Assembly: GCA_028280945.1 (NCBI GenBank)
Contig: JANQKV010000069.1
Coordinates: forward strand, 1 to 64,000
DNA from: Opitutaceae bacterium
Lineage (GTDB): Bacteria; Verrucomicrobiota; Verrucomicrobiia; Opitutales; Opitutaceae
Direction of reading: 5' to 3'
Length of the DNA stretch: 64,000 bases
The notes beneath the pieces are model-generated. The model saw only the letters and a list, made by a program, of their open reading frames with translations. It ran no database searches and was not told the origin of the DNA. This document shows, one piece after another, positions 26,817 to 35,844 of the stretch. Position numbers and translations under genes: made by a program. Numbering within the stretch: position 1 is the stretch's first letter; each line of letters begins with the position of its first letter.

Positions 26817-28651
26817 AACTCATGTTTTCGCGATTTTCGTTACGTTTTCGAACTGGCCGGACCGTTTTGTTGCTCGGATTCGCGGTGCTGTATTTGGGGC
26901 CGCCGCATCGGGGTTCAGCCCTGCAACTCTCTCCGGAGCAGATGCGGCGTCCCCCTTCGGCCGAGTGGTTGGGCGAGATTCTGGCGGAAGAGTCCAAGCT
27001 GACGTGGCGTGCGGTCGAGAACGCCGCCGCGCAGGCGGCGATTACGGCCGCTCGCCACAACCTCTCGGAGACCATGGAAGGGTGGTTGTTGGTCGCGCGT
27101 TGGGCCCGCCTGCTTGACACCGATCAACGCGAAATCACCGGTCGTTGGATTGAGGCGATTAATGCGGCACGATTGGGGCACGCCAACATGCGCACGGAAT
27201 ACAGTCCGCCCGCGGAGCCGCTCAGTGCCTTGTTGCGGGCAAAATTCGTGACCGCCATGATCGTGGATCCGGAGCTTTCCAGCAGTTTTTTCTATCTACT
27301 ATCGCCGTATGATTATGTGCCCGGAGTGCTGAGCATCCTGGATCGGTTGGAAGCCGAGGAGCCCAAGGCGTTTGCCGATTACCCCCAGCTCGCTCTCGCG
27401 ATCTCTCTGGTTTACGACGTGCCGCCGCCCCCGCACTGGCCTCATGGACAGGTCACGGAGGACTTGCTTTCGAGGCAGTTGAGGGACCCTCTGGCGGTGT
27501 TTCGTTTTTGGGTGGAGGCGGACCGCTCGGGCACGACGTTGCACGACCTCAGGCGCTTGGCAGCATCCGAGCTGAAGTTTGTGATCGATGCGGCAGCCCC
27601 GTGGAATGAGCTGAACTGGGTTCGGGAGAAGGTGGAGTTCGATTTTGGCAGCCTGCCGCGGGCTTACGACGCGGTCGCCTACCGCCTCGATCGCATTGAA
27701 GCCGGACAATACGTCTGGCCGAGTGAGACCTACTCATTGCCGGCGATTCTTGGGCTGGGAGGAATTTGCATCGATCAAGGCTACTTTGCCACCCAGGTTG
27801 GCAAGGCGCGCGGGGTGCCAACACTGTTGTTCCGCGGAGTGGGCATGGATGGTCGGCACGCATGGTTCGGTTACCTCGATGGTCAGCAACGGTGGCAAAT
27901 GGACGTCGGTCGCTACGCCGAGCAGCGTTTGGTCGCGGGCTTGGCGTTCGATCCACAGACTTGGGGTGACGTCAACGACCATGAACTCGCTTTTTTGGCC
28001 GAACGGTTTCATCGCCTGCCGCGTTACCGCCAATCCCGGGCTTGGCAGTATCTCGCGCATGAGCTTCTCCGGTTGGAAGACTATTCCGAAGCCATCAACG
28101 CAGGGCGCAAGGCCACCGGTTACGAATCTCGCAATGTCGCGGCATGGGAAGTGCGGATCATCGCCGAACGCATGGCGGAAATGCCGGTCGTTAAACGGGA
28201 GGGAACGCTGCGCGAGGCGGCCCGGGCGCTCCAACGCTATCCCGACCTCAACGTGCGGTTTATGCGCGAGGCAATTTTGTTGATGCGTGAGCGGGGGCAG
28301 ATCAGCGCCGCCGACCACGAAGAGCGGATGCTGGCCAGGAAGTTCTCGGTGGAACGCACCGATTTGGCGATCTCCCAAGCCGCGGCCATGTTGAGTCGAA
28401 CCTTGGCGGAAGACGATCCCACCACGCAGTTGCGGGTGTTCGAAAGTGCGCTGCGCCAGTTTGGCGTAGGCGCGGGCATGGACGCTTTCGATCGTTTGGT
28501 GCGGCCTTTCTTTCAACACGCGATCCGGGCTGGTCGACGTGATGACGCCATCACTATTCTGCGCCTGACCGCCCGATTGATCCCCATTGAGGAGAACACC
28601 CAATTCGCCGCCGAGATGGATGCCTTGGCTGCCAGTGTACGTCGGCGTTAG
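26813..28651 (+). CDS. Exported transglutaminase-like protein, coupled to uvrB
   Basis: The 612-residue protein starts with GTG overlapping the uvrB stop (GTGA). The N-terminus is a signal sequence or anchor (TVLLLGFAVLYLG). The middle part contains GGICIDQGYFATQVGKARG, then GVGMDGRHAWFGYL and WQMDVGRY. The spacing of Cys319, His349 and Asp364 matches the Cys-His-Asp triad of transglutaminase-like (papain-fold) domains, including the downstream ARGVPTLLF that follows the Cys helix. The last 230 residues are helical and TPR-like. The role is unknown; a protein crosslinker, amidase or inactive scaffold are all possible. Its stop overlaps the stop of the convergent gene by 4 bp. Confidence 0.75.
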   Translation: MKLMFSRFSLRFRTGRTVLLLGFAVLYLGPPHRGSALQLSPEQMRRPPSAEWLGEILAEESKLTWRAVENAAAQAAITAARHNLSETMEGWLLVARWARLLDTDQREITGRWIEAINAARLGHANMRTEYSPPAEPLSALLRAKFVTAMIVDPELSSSFFYLLSPYDYVPGVLSILDRLEAEEPKAFADYPQLALAISLVYDVPPPPHWPHGQVTEDLLSRQLRDPLAVFRFWVEADRSGTTLHDLRRLAASELKFVIDAAAPWNELNWVREKVEFDFGSLPRAYDAVAYRLDRIEAGQYVWPSETYSLPAILGLGGICIDQGYFATQVGKARGVPTLLFRGVGMDGRHAWFGYLDGQQRWQMDVGRYAEQRLVAGLAFDPQTWGDVNDHELAFLAERFHRLPRYRQSRAWQYLAHELLRLEDYSEAINAGRKATGYESRNVAAWEVRIIAERMAEMPVVKREGTLREAARALQRYPDLNVRFMREAILLMRERGQISAADHEERMLARKFSVERTDLAISQAAAMLSRTLAEDDPTTQLRVFESALRQFGVGAGMDAFDRLVRPFFQHAIRAGRRDDAITILRLTARLIPIEENTQFAAEMDALAASVRRR

Positions 28652-30888
28652 CGCAGCAGGGGAAGGATGCTCGAAAACTCGTCGGTCCAGAGAGTAGTGC
28701 CGCTGAGATCGGACGGTGCGGCGATCCCGGTCCAACCGTTGATGGCCGGGGTGTCGAGGGTTTCGTGCCGAGGAGAGAGGAGAATCCACTCGCTCGGAAA
28801 CTGCCACCAATCATCGGATTCCGGGTGATGAATGATGTGCGCAAAATGTAGATCAAACGCCCTGGCCTGGGCCTCCACGACTTGGCGCAAGGAGATGAGC
28901 CGGTTGGAGATATTGACGGCGATCACCCCGTCCACATCGAGTCGCGCGACGTAGATTTCAAATGCCTCCCGAGTCAGCAGGTGGGTGGGAACCGCATCGC
29001 TGCTGAAGGCATCAAGCACAAGGAGATCATAAGGTGGTGTTACGCCTGCTGCTTTCTCCGCGGCCAATTTCAAACGACCGTCCCCAAGCACGGTTTCGGT
29101 TTCAGCCGATGTTTCACTTAGGAAATTGAAGTGCTCGTTGGCGATGGTGACGACGTTCTCGTCGATTTCGAAGAAGCGGATCAAATCGCCCGTCATGCCG
29201 TAGGAGGCGATGGTACCAATGCCCAAGCCGACGACGCCGATATGGCGGTTGGGGGTCTGGTTTTGCCGAATCAAGGCCCGACCGATACCACTGTCCGGGG
29301 TGTAGTAGCTCGTGGGATAGTGCCGATGGGCTTCATGACGCAGTTGAATGCCATGTGTTGTGGTGCCATGGCTCATGTAACGGGCGTTGGCTCGCTCATC
29401 CTCGTGGTCGTAGTCCATGACGGTGATCAATCCATAGAATCCCCGCAGGGTCTGGACGGTGCCGTCGGGTTGGCTCCACGAGGTAAAACTGTAGTAGGTC
29501 GCCGCGTTTCCCAGCACCATCACCACGGCGGCTCGGCCGAACCACCGACTCTGCGCCACGAGAGGCGTAAAACTCACCCCCAGCGCGATGACCGCAAGAA
29601 CAAGCATGGTCAGCATCAAGGGTTGATGGCCGAGGAAGCTGCGCAGAACCTCAATCGCAGGAATACCAAAGTTCGGCCGAATCAGTGGCACCAGTAAGAT
29701 CGCGGCAATCATTCCGGCCCAAAGGAACCGCGCCCGACCGCGGCTGGGGTTTTGCCAACTCGCCCCGCCGATCAACAGAAGCAAAAGCGACCAGAGGGTA
29801 GGGAGATCATTATCCACGTTGGTTAAAGCCGGGGCAACCACCGCAATGATTGACGTGCCGATGGCACCACCCAGCGACAGGGTGAGGTAGAAATCGGTCA
29901 GATGCTTGGCCGGCGGGCGCGACCGGTAGAGCTCTCCGTGACAGGTGATGCACACGACGGCCAGGCAGAATAGATGCACGAGCAGAAACGGCAGAAATGT
30001 CATCTGGGTGCCGAAGGACCGCAGGTCCATGCCCATCGCGGCGGCCAGAAAAACGAGTCCGGCGAAGATGACCGGGTGGTAGATTGACCGTGAAGTGAAC
30101 GTGACGATGAAACTTACCAGATACACGACCAGCGGAAGCACCCACAGAAACGGCACTGGTGCCACATCGGCAGTGAGTGCGGTTGTGGTGGCGGCCAGGA
30201 ACGAGGTTCCCAAAGCGGCGAGCAAAAACCACTTCAAACGGACGCCCCAAGTCACCCCTGCGACCTCATCCGAATCGGATGTCGGCGTTGTCGTCGCGCC
30301 GGGGGTGTTGGCCGATTGACTGCGCAGGCCCACCCAAATCATCAGGCCGACAAAAAGTCCGAAGCCGCCGGCCCAGCCCCACGCTTGAGCCGAACGGGTC
30401 AACCAGGGCTCGAGCACAAACGGGTAAACCAGTAACCCGAGCAGAGAGCCGAGATTGGAGAGTGCATACAGCCAGTAGGGGGATTGCCGGGGCAGGGCGC
30501 GGTAATACCAGCTCTGCACCAAGGGACCGGTGGCCGCGAGCAGGATGAAAATGGGCCCGAGATCACGGAGCAATGTGCCGAGAAGCGTGAGCACCGGAGC
30601 TTCGGCGGCCGTAACGGAATTCGGCGCATCAAGCACCGGCGGCAGCCAAATGAGTGCCCCCAGCAACAAACCCAAGTGCAAGGCGATCTGGCGACGAATG
30701 GACGACAATCGATTGAGCAGGTGGGCGTAAACGTAGCCGACAAACAGTGCGCTCTGAAAGAAGAGCAGGCAGACCGTCCAAATACTCGCCGAACCCCCAA
30801 ACCACGGGAGGACAAAGCGACCGGCGAGAGGTTGCACCAGAAAGAGCAGGAATGCTCCCAGAAATATCGCACCAGCAAATGGGACCAT
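28648..30888 (-). CDS. Multi-spanning membrane protein fused to a spermidine synthase-like methyltransferase-fold domain
   Basis: 746 residues. The first 470 residues hold about a dozen hydrophobic helices, as in bacterial 'fused MFS/spermidine synthase' proteins. The C-terminal domain starts near HIGVVGLGIGTIASYG (SAM or decarboxylated-SAM glycine loop), followed by FFEIDENVVTIA, LGDGRLKL and YDLLVLDAFSSDAVPTHL, which includes the putative catalytic Asp region of aminopropyltransferases. Many such fusions have no demonstrated polyamine activity, so the reaction is uncertain. It is convergent with the transglutaminase-like gene. Confidence 0.85.
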   Translation of the reverse strand: MVPFAGAIFLGAFLLFLVQPLAGRFVLPWFGGSASIWTVCLLFFQSALFVGYVYAHLLNRLSSIRRQIALHLGLLLGALIWLPPVLDAPNSVTAAEAPVLTLLGTLLRDLGPIFILLAATGPLVQSWYYRALPRQSPYWLYALSNLGSLLGLLVYPFVLEPWLTRSAQAWGWAGGFGLFVGLMIWVGLRSQSANTPGATTTPTSDSDEVAGVTWGVRLKWFLLAALGTSFLAATTTALTADVAPVPFLWVLPLVVYLVSFIVTFTSRSIYHPVIFAGLVFLAAAMGMDLRSFGTQMTFLPFLLVHLFCLAVVCITCHGELYRSRPPAKHLTDFYLTLSLGGAIGTSIIAVVAPALTNVDNDLPTLWSLLLLLIGGASWQNPSRGRARFLWAGMIAAILLVPLIRPNFGIPAIEVLRSFLGHQPLMLTMLVLAVIALGVSFTPLVAQSRWFGRAAVVMVLGNAATYYSFTSWSQPDGTVQTLRGFYGLITVMDYDHEDERANARYMSHGTTTHGIQLRHEAHRHYPTSYYTPDSGIGRALIRQNQTPNRHIGVVGLGIGTIASYGMTGDLIRFFEIDENVVTIANEHFNFLSETSAETETVLGDGRLKLAAEKAAGVTPPYDLLVLDAFSSDAVPTHLLTREAFEIYVARLDVDGVIAVNISNRLISLRQVVEAQARAFDLHFAHIIHHPESDDWWQFPSEWILLSPRHETLDTPAINGWTGIAAPSDLSGTTLWTDEFSSILPLLR

Positions 30889-30966
30889 GGAGAACTCCCA
30901 GATGTGACGCTTATGGATTACCTGCTCAAGGAGAAGCGACTCTTATTGGCAGGAAGTTGAGTGTGT

Positions 30967-31845
30967 CTAATTGCGCAGTGCCTCCTGGGCCATCACGGCG
31001 GCGGCGGCCCGCGTTTCGCAGCCCAGTTTGCGGAAAATGTTTTCAACATGTTTGTGCACCGTGCGCACCGCCGCACCGAGAATGGTGGCGATATCGGGAT
31101 TGCTTTTTCCCTGCGCAATCCAAAAGAGCACTTCTGCCTCCCGGGGAGTCAGGCCCAGTGAAAGGAGTGCCCCTGGATTGGGCGAGGGGGCTTTCTCCTC
31201 CAAAACAATGAAATGCAGGTCCTCGCGGCCGCGTTCGTCGAATCGGCGCATCGTCAGGCCGCTGCCCGGCTGGCTCAGGCTGGGGGGAAGCTGCCCGGCA
31301 ATCTGATAATCCTCGCAGTGGCGGTGCAGGAGGGATTCGGCGAGCCGGGTCGTGAACACGATTCCACCCGCTTGGTCGGTGATGATGACAGCTCGGTCAA
31401 GGGACTTGGCGAGTTGGTTTTCCGCGTCGACCCGCAGGGCCAGTTCATCCTCCAAGTTTCGGCGCAATCGCCGGATTTCAAGATGGGCCTTCACCCGGGC
31501 CAGAACTTCCGGTTCGAAAATGGGCTTCACAATGTAGTCCACGGCCCCGGCCTCGAAGGCCCGGACCTTTTGCTGTGGCTCGTCCAACGCGGTCATAAAC
31601 AGCACGGGAATACTCCGCCACTCACGATTCTTTTTGATGTGCTCGCAGGTCTCAAATCCGTCCATGCCGGGCATCATCACGTCCAGCAGGATGAGGTCCG
31701 GCTCCGCGAAACCGAGTTGATCAAGGGCACTTTTGCCACTCTCCGCGACCAACACGTTGAAGCCGGCGGTTTCCAAGGCCTCGAGCAATACGCCGATGTT
31801 GGCCGGGGTGTCATCGACCACGAGAATGGTAGCTGCAGCAGACAT
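30967..31845 (-). CDS. Response regulator: receiver domain, PAS-like linker, LuxR-type DNA-binding domain
   Basis: 292 residues. The receiver (about 5-122) has the acidic pocket VVDD, phospho-acceptor Asp55 in LILLDVMMPGMDG, the conserved Thr in LFMTAL and Lys in YIVKPI. A sensor-like middle region follows (VIITDQAGGIVFTTR). The C-terminal LuxR helix-turn-helix is LTPREAEVLFWIAQGKSNPD onward with RTVHKHVENIFRKLG. It follows the hybrid kinase gene closely on the same strand and is the likely output partner. The ATG at 31845 is chosen over a TTG at 31863 that would overlap the kinase stop. Confidence 0.93.
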   Translation of the reverse strand: MSAAATILVVDDTPANIGVLLEALETAGFNVLVAESGKSALDQLGFAEPDLILLDVMMPGMDGFETCEHIKKNREWRSIPVLFMTALDEPQQKVRAFEAGAVDYIVKPIFEPEVLARVKAHLEIRRLRRNLEDELALRVDAENQLAKSLDRAVIITDQAGGIVFTTRLAESLLHRHCEDYQIAGQLPPSLSQPGSGLTMRRFDERGREDLHFIVLEEKAPSPNPGALLSLGLTPREAEVLFWIAQGKSNPDIATILGAAVRTVHKHVENIFRKLGCETRAAAAVMAQEALRN

Positions 31846-31859
31846 GAGTTTAGGGGGGA

Positions 31860-34800
31860 TCAAGCCGGGTTGGACGGGCGTGGCGCGTTGACTTCATCTG
31901 TCACCACTTGGCGAATACGGTCCATTTGATAGGTCGAGACCAGGGGGCGGAGTTTGCCGGCCAACTCCGCCAATTCGATGAAATCCAGCGACCACTCCTC
32001 GATCATTTCCCGAATCCCGCGGATGTCACCGCGTTGCGCATGTTCCAGCAAGTCGCGGTGGACTTGCTGCAGATCGGATTCAGGCAGGTGTTTTTGTCCA
32101 CCCGCGGGTTGCTCTGATTCGGCAGCCGCCTGCCGCACCCACGTGAGTTTGAGTGCCCGCCCGATGCGTTCGAGCAAGTCCTGTTCCCGAAACGGTTTGG
32201 GCAGGAAGTCGTCGCAACCAGTGTCCAGCGCGATTTGTGGGTCAAAGGCCAATACCGAAGCCGACATTAGAATGATTTTGGGCCGGGGACCATAACGACG
32301 GCGGAGTAGTTGCGTGAACTCCAGCCCGTTCATGCCCGGCATGCGCAAATCCACAATGATTCCGTCGGGCAGGGCGGTTTCATCGTCCAGGATTGCCAAG
32401 GCTTCGTCTGCGTTGGCGTGGTCCGACACACTGAACCCGATTGGAGTGAGGATTTCGTCGATGAGTGTGCGGTTTACCTGAACATCGTCGATGACCCAAA
32501 CACTGCGTTCGGGCCCCTCGAAACCGATGATTGGCTGGAGATCCGGGCTTTTGCCCGGCGCTTCCGCGATGGCGGGAATCGGGATCTCAAAATGAAAACA
32601 GCTGCCTTCGCCGGGAGTGCTCTCCACCTTGATCTCTCCGCCCATGAGACCAACAAGGTGTTGGCTGATCGAGAGACCCAGGCCCGTGCCAGGTTCGGGG
32701 GGGCGGCCGGAAACCGATTGTTTGAAGGGCACGAAAAGATCAGCGAGGTCGGCGGCGCTCAGCCCGACCCCGGTATCGTGAATGGAGAAACGAATTCGTT
32801 CCTCGTCCCGGGCTTCGACGCCGAGTGCGACCTCGCCGGCAGAGGTGAACTTGATCGCATTGCCCAAAAGGTTCTCGACCACTTGGCGGAGCTTTTGCGT
32901 GTCCCCCAGGTGTTGTCCCGTGATGTCACCATCGATTGAATACCTGAAATCCAGGGACTTGTGATCCGCTTTGGGTCGCTGGTTGGCCACGATGTCCTGG
33001 AGCAGTGCCGCGAGGTCAAAGGGGGCAGGCTTCAACTCCACGTGGCCGGCTTCGATTTTGGAGAAATCGAGCACCTCGTTGATCATGCGCAGGAGGTGCT
33101 CCCCGGAACGCGCGACGATGTTGACTCGCTCGCGATTGCGCGTGTCGAGTTCACGGTCCTTGAGCAAAATCTGAGCGTAGCCAATCACGCCATTGAGCGG
33201 GGTGCGCAGCTCATGGCTCATGTTGGCCAGGAACGTGGATTTCGCTTGGTTGGCGGATTCCGCTTCTTCCTTGGCCTCGGCGAGTTCGACGGTTCGTTTT
33301 TCCACCAACGTCGCCAACCGCCGGCGCTCACGTTCCGCGGCCGCCAGTCGCCAGCGCAGGCCGCCCGCGAATAGGGCTATGATTAGCAACCCGTAGCCCA
33401 GGTAGGCTGTTTGGGTGCGGTACCAGGGAGGAGTGATGGCAAACGTGAAGACAGCCGCATTGCTGATGTGACCGGATGCATCGCGTGCCCTCACTTCCAA
33501 TGTGAAGGGACCTCCCTCCAGGTTGGTGAAACTCACTTGGGGAATGTCCGACCATTCCGACCAGCTGTCATCGAATCCCACCAGGCGACTCTGGTAATCA
33601 AACCCGTCGCTTACGTCGTAGCGTGGCACCGCCAGTTCAAAGGTCAGCGGGCTTAGCGAGAAGGGCAGGGAAAACGGCCCGCCGGCAGTACCTTTACGAG
33701 TGGCAAATGTCTCGCCATCCCGCCGGACGCTGCGAATTAACGCCGCCCAGTCCGGACTCTCGTCAGTGACCCGATCAAGTTCGATGCGAATGTGGTTGCC
33801 GTAGCCCCGGGCCCACAGCGCTTGTTTGGGTCCACGGTCGTCGACGTAGAGCACGGCGGAGCCACCAAATCCGATTTCGTCGAGCGCTCCTCCGGGAGCG
33901 GCTTGCCATGCCATCTTTCCCTCTGTCCCTGGGGGAAGAAATCGACCGAAAGCAAACTTCGCATTCATCGCGCTTTCGCCAAAGACCGACGTCCAGGTGG
34001 AACCGTCGGCAGTCACGATCGATGGAGTCAGTCCCAAGCCGGTTTCACCTTGGATGGGATAACGGTCATCGGGAACGAATTGTTTGGTGTTCTCATCAAA
34101 TTCCATGCCACCGGCGTCGGTGAAGAACACGGTTCCGGCGGCACCAGCGGTGACCGTTGTCCACGTCATCTCCTCGGGCAAGCCATGACTGCGGAAATAG
34201 GTCTCATGGGGAATGTTGTCCCAATCCGTGATTTGGTGAGCGGCGGGAACCCGGGTGAATCCGGTGCTGTAGCTCCCTAGCCAGACGTCACCGTCATCTT
34301 CCTCGACAAAGAAAAAACTGGTGCCCCGGTCAAGCACCTCACCCAGGATTTCGAATCCCTCCGGCGTGCGCTGCAAAATGGACAACCCATCCTGGCCCGA
34401 GGCATAGACCCGGCCAGGCACGAGGCGGGAATCAGCAATCGATTTCGGGGGATTATGACTCAGATCCAGGATCAGTTTAGTGGTGTTGCCGGACAGCAGT
34501 TGATTCAGGCCGTATGAATCGGAAAAAACCAAATCTCCATCGTGTTGGGTGAAGGCAAAAACATTGGTCACAGAGCTCACGATTCGTTCGAAACGGGGCG
34601 ATATGCCTGTGGCGGTGTCGGGAGCGCGCAGTTCATAGAGCCCGTCAAACGATCCGGCATAGACTTTGCCATCATGCCGAAACCAACCGTCGATGGTGCC
34701 GGGCGTGGGACCGTTGGTGCCGTCGAATACCGTGATGGGGCTGTCGTGGGCAATCTGAACCACGCCCGAGTTCATGCCTGCCCACAGGCCGTTGTTCCGA

Positions 34801-35765
34801 TCCACAAACAGCGACAGGATAGCGTTGTCGGCGAGCCCTTCATTCCGGCCAATTTGGCGAATTTTTTGGCCGTCGTTGCTGGAAATGATCAGTCCTTGTT
34901 GGCTGGTTGCGATCGCGAGGGTCTTGTTGTCCAGCCGCTCGATGTCGTTGATGCGAGTGGTGCGCAGCATGTCGTCGAGCGGACCTTCGATACGAACCAT
35001 CCGCTGCGATGCCGGATCGATTTCAAACGCACCCTTGTTGCTGACGGCCCACAGCGCCGGTTGTCCGGGCCGGCCGATGCCGCGGGTAGTGTGGCCGTCC
35101 AAAAGCTCTTTGTCCTCGAGCACCAGAATCGCGTCGTCTCCTTCTATCCGCAGCAATTGTCGGCCGCGGCTCAGCCAATACAGCTTGCCATCCACGATGC
35201 TGATCGATCCGCCATAGCGGTCTCCTTCAGCGCTCGGCCAGTGATACACGTCATCGCCACGCACTCGGATCAAGGCTTGGGGAGTGGAAAAGAACACGGC
35301 ACCGTCATGGACCATAATGTCTCCACCTCGGTCAATGTTCCGAATTGATTTGGGCAACCGGGGCAGGATGGATTGGTAGGTGAGTTTTGTGCTGCCGGGT
35401 TTGGCCTCGAAGAAGCCGAGGTTGTCGGCGCTGGCCGCCCAGATGCGGCCATCCGGCGTCACTCGGATTCCGTAGGTAAACGTCAGTGGCGCCGGGTGGT
35501 GTTCCCAACGCACGCCGTCGTATTGAATGATCCCCTGTACGTTCGCTAGATAGATGAACCCGTTGGTGTCCTGGGTCACATCAAAGATCTGAGGGTGACC
35601 CAGATATTCCGTTGGCCGGTAGTCGCGAAAAATCGGGCGGCCCGCTTCGGGATCCAACAAGTTGGCCTGCGCCGACGGACTCAAACCTACCAGTAGCAAC
35701 GTCATCAGGAGCATGCCCGAAGTCCGGACAGAATGATTCCGGAGGTGGTGAAAAGGGCCCGGCAT
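31860..35765 (-). CDS. Hybrid sensor histidine kinase with periplasmic beta-propeller
   Basis: About 1301 residues. The signal peptide (GMLLMTLLLVGLSPSAQA) precedes a long two-component-regulator propeller region (repeats like GIIQYDGVRWEH, LSLFVDRNNGLWAGMNSGVV), then a Y_Y_Y domain (FDYQSRLVGFDDSWSEWSD), one transmembrane helix (YLGYGLLIIALFAGGLRW), HisKA with phosphohistidine in FLANMSHELRTPLNG (His about 851), and HATPase motifs (NLLGNAIKFT, DTGVGLS, GTGLGLS). The receiver shows VIDD and IVDLRMPG (Asp about 1139), and a helical tail follows. Such propeller sensors often detect polysaccharide fragments, as in Bacteroidota hybrid systems; that is an inference. Starts at 35714 (ATG) and 35804 (GTG) are alternatives. 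Confidence 0.95.
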   Translation of the reverse strand: MPGPFHHLRNHSVRTSGMLLMTLLLVGLSPSAQANLLDPEAGRPIFRDYRPTEYLGHPQIFDVTQDTNGFIYLANVQGIIQYDGVRWEHHPAPLTFTYGIRVTPDGRIWAASADNLGFFEAKPGSTKLTYQSILPRLPKSIRNIDRGGDIMVHDGAVFFSTPQALIRVRGDDVYHWPSAEGDRYGGSISIVDGKLYWLSRGRQLLRIEGDDAILVLEDKELLDGHTTRGIGRPGQPALWAVSNKGAFEIDPASQRMVRIEGPLDDMLRTTRINDIERLDNKTLAIATSQQGLIISSNDGQKIRQIGRNEGLADNAILSLFVDRNNGLWAGMNSGVVQIAHDSPITVFDGTNGPTPGTIDGWFRHDGKVYAGSFDGLYELRAPDTATGISPRFERIVSSVTNVFAFTQHDGDLVFSDSYGLNQLLSGNTTKLILDLSHNPPKSIADSRLVPGRVYASGQDGLSILQRTPEGFEILGEVLDRGTSFFFVEEDDGDVWLGSYSTGFTRVPAAHQITDWDNIPHETYFRSHGLPEEMTWTTVTAGAAGTVFFTDAGGMEFDENTKQFVPDDRYPIQGETGLGLTPSIVTADGSTWTSVFGESAMNAKFAFGRFLPPGTEGKMAWQAAPGGALDEIGFGGSAVLYVDDRGPKQALWARGYGNHIRIELDRVTDESPDWAALIRSVRRDGETFATRKGTAGGPFSLPFSLSPLTFELAVPRYDVSDGFDYQSRLVGFDDSWSEWSDIPQVSFTNLEGGPFTLEVRARDASGHISNAAVFTFAITPPWYRTQTAYLGYGLLIIALFAGGLRWRLAAAERERRRLATLVEKRTVELAEAKEEAESANQAKSTFLANMSHELRTPLNGVIGYAQILLKDRELDTRNRERVNIVARSGEHLLRMINEVLDFSKIEAGHVELKPAPFDLAALLQDIVANQRPKADHKSLDFRYSIDGDITGQHLGDTQKLRQVVENLLGNAIKFTSAGEVALGVEARDEERIRFSIHDTGVGLSAADLADLFVPFKQSVSGRPPEPGTGLGLSISQHLVGLMGGEIKVESTPGEGSCFHFEIPIPAIAEAPGKSPDLQPIIGFEGPERSVWVIDDVQVNRTLIDEILTPIGFSVSDHANADEALAILDDETALPDGIIVDLRMPGMNGLEFTQLLRRRYGPRPKIILMSASVLAFDPQIALDTGCDDFLPKPFREQDLLERIGRALKLTWVRQAAAESEQPAGGQKHLPESDLQQVHRDLLEHAQRGDIRGIREMIEEWSLDFIELAELAGKLRPLVSTYQMDRIRQVVTDEVNAPRPSNPA

Positions 35766-35815
35766 GTCCCAAAAATTTGCCCCATGGATGGAGCCGTCAA
35801 CCACGTGTCGTGGCG

Positions 35816-35835
35816 TCTACGCACCATTGCGTAGA
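35816..35835 (-). promoter_or_regulatory. 20-bp dyad upstream of the kinase/regulator operon, candidate operator
   Basis: TCTACGC at 35816-35822 and its exact inverse GCGTAGA at 35829-35835 are separated by 6 bp, forming a 20-bp dyad about 60 bp upstream of the kinase start. A third TCTACGC lies at 35844-35850. On the minus strand, TTGACG (35800-35795) lies 15 bp downstream of the dyad and could be a -35 element; no good -10 follows. The dyad size suits a LuxR-type dimer, so the coupled response regulator is a candidate ligand. Confidence 0.45.
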
Positions 35836-35844
35836 GTGGCGCAT

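Noticed and set aside
27734..28810. 358-codon minus-strand open frame opposite the transglutaminase-like gene
   Set aside because: Antisense shadow; the plus-strand frame has a signal sequence and catalytic triad.
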